A DNA stretch of 64,000 bases from NCBI RefSeq assembly GCF_000165395.2, contig NW_026261571.1, positions 830,501 to 894,500 on the forward strand, written 5' to 3'. Positions 63,611 to 64,000 of this stretch are shown here, piece by piece. Position 1 is the stretch's first letter, and each line of letters opens with the position of its first letter. The notes below the pieces were generated by a model. It searched no databases. It was not told the DNA's origin and was given only the letters and a program-made list of their open reading frames with translations. The translations under genes and the position numbers were made by a program. Origin of the DNA: Babesia bovis T2Bo. Taxonomy: Eukaryota > Apicomplexa > Aconoidasida > Piroplasmida > Babesiidae.

Positions 63611-64000
63611 TACCTCATGGTGTCCTATAGGATATCAAGGTGAAGCTCCAAAGCAAGGCCCCCCAAAAGCGAGAGTCACAGAGTGCCTCAATGAGCTATT
63701 CTCCCTAGTCCAAGGACTAGGTGGCACTGCAGTAGTACGGACCTATGTAGACCAGCTGGCACAGGTACTCAGTGCACTCGTTGGGTGGAGTAAGATAGTG
63801 ACGTGTGGTGGCGAGAAGAGTGGCAGCCAGTGCAAGGGCACTGGTGGCAATGACAATCCGCACGGCCAAAGTGGCAGTGGCGGTGGCAGTACTGGCTGCG
63901 AGTATCTACAGGAAGTAAAGGAAAACAAGCCTTGTGATACGTGTAAATGTATGAAATGGGATGTGGCCGATGCGGACAATGAGAGTAAAGGACACCACCT
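63611..64000 (+). pseudogene. Second VESA1 alpha-type gene, partial (first exon absent, 3' off the window)
   Basis: From the acceptor at 63610 the frame reads like the first VESA copy: GYQGEAP, LVQGLGGTAVVRTYVDQL, LSALVGWSK, then the Gly/Ser/Cys-rich patch ending KCMKWDVADADNE and running off the right edge. The same first words (positions 63612-63632) occur inverted at 63167-63187 in the other copy. No exon encoding the conserved N-terminal part is seen between the two copies. It could be a truncated donor copy, or the pair may share rearranged 5' ends. Confidence 0.65.

Noticed and set aside
1..64000. CRISPR array, insertion sequence or prophage
   Set aside because: None expected in a nuclear parasite genome, and no regularly spaced repeats or transposase frames were seen.

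Overview
The window is nuclear DNA of a piroplasm, most likely Babesia bovis or a close relative. Three things point there: a cysteine-rich, coiled-coil, one-membrane-span VESA1-type surface antigen gene at the right end, plus a second VESA piece facing it; very compact genes with many 33-54 nt GT..AG introns; and apicoplast-type proteins with secretory leaders. The species call is inference from these traits and the moderate AT richness.

Layout, left to right. 1-9.4 kb: an RsmD-type rRNA methyltransferase, a secreted lysine-rich/acidic protein, a gap holding a nested-hairpin element, an acidic unknown protein, GRASP, and a crotonase-fold protein resembling 3-hydroxyisobutyryl-CoA hydrolase. 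9.5-16.6 kb: a divergent DEAD-box protein, a TBP-like protein, a UBA/CUE-like disordered protein, GPN3 and a small cysteine-rich secreted protein. 17.2-27.1 kb: TypA/BipA GTPase, papain-family cysteine protease with a signal anchor, BolA-like protein and SCAMP (tail to tail, one base apart), a secreted helical protein, and Der/EngA GTPase. 27.2-40.8 kb, all minus strand: a degenerate AAA protein, a helicase-associated-repeat protein, PRP8, proteasome subunit alpha type-3 and U2AF35. 41.1-54.6 kb: NlpC/P60-like membrane protein, protein kinase, an 88-aa membrane microprotein, p47/UBX, apicoplast ribosomal protein bS6, ARV1 and two unknown proteins. 54.7-58.6 kb: a nine-exon aspartic protease and a seven-exon RRP8 methyltransferase. 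59.6-64 kb: two head-to-head VESA1-type genes, neither with a recognisable first exon.

The genes do not form operons. Themes recur: splicing (PRP8, U2AF35), ribosome assembly and organelle translation (RsmD, TypA, Der, bS6, RRP8), secretory traffic (GRASP, SCAMP, ARV1), proteolysis (cysteine and aspartic proteases, proteasome, p47) and host-facing secreted or surface proteins. Exon joins were worked out by hand from reading frame and splice signals. Where I give a total length, the joined exons add up to a whole number of codons. No database search or transcript data was used.
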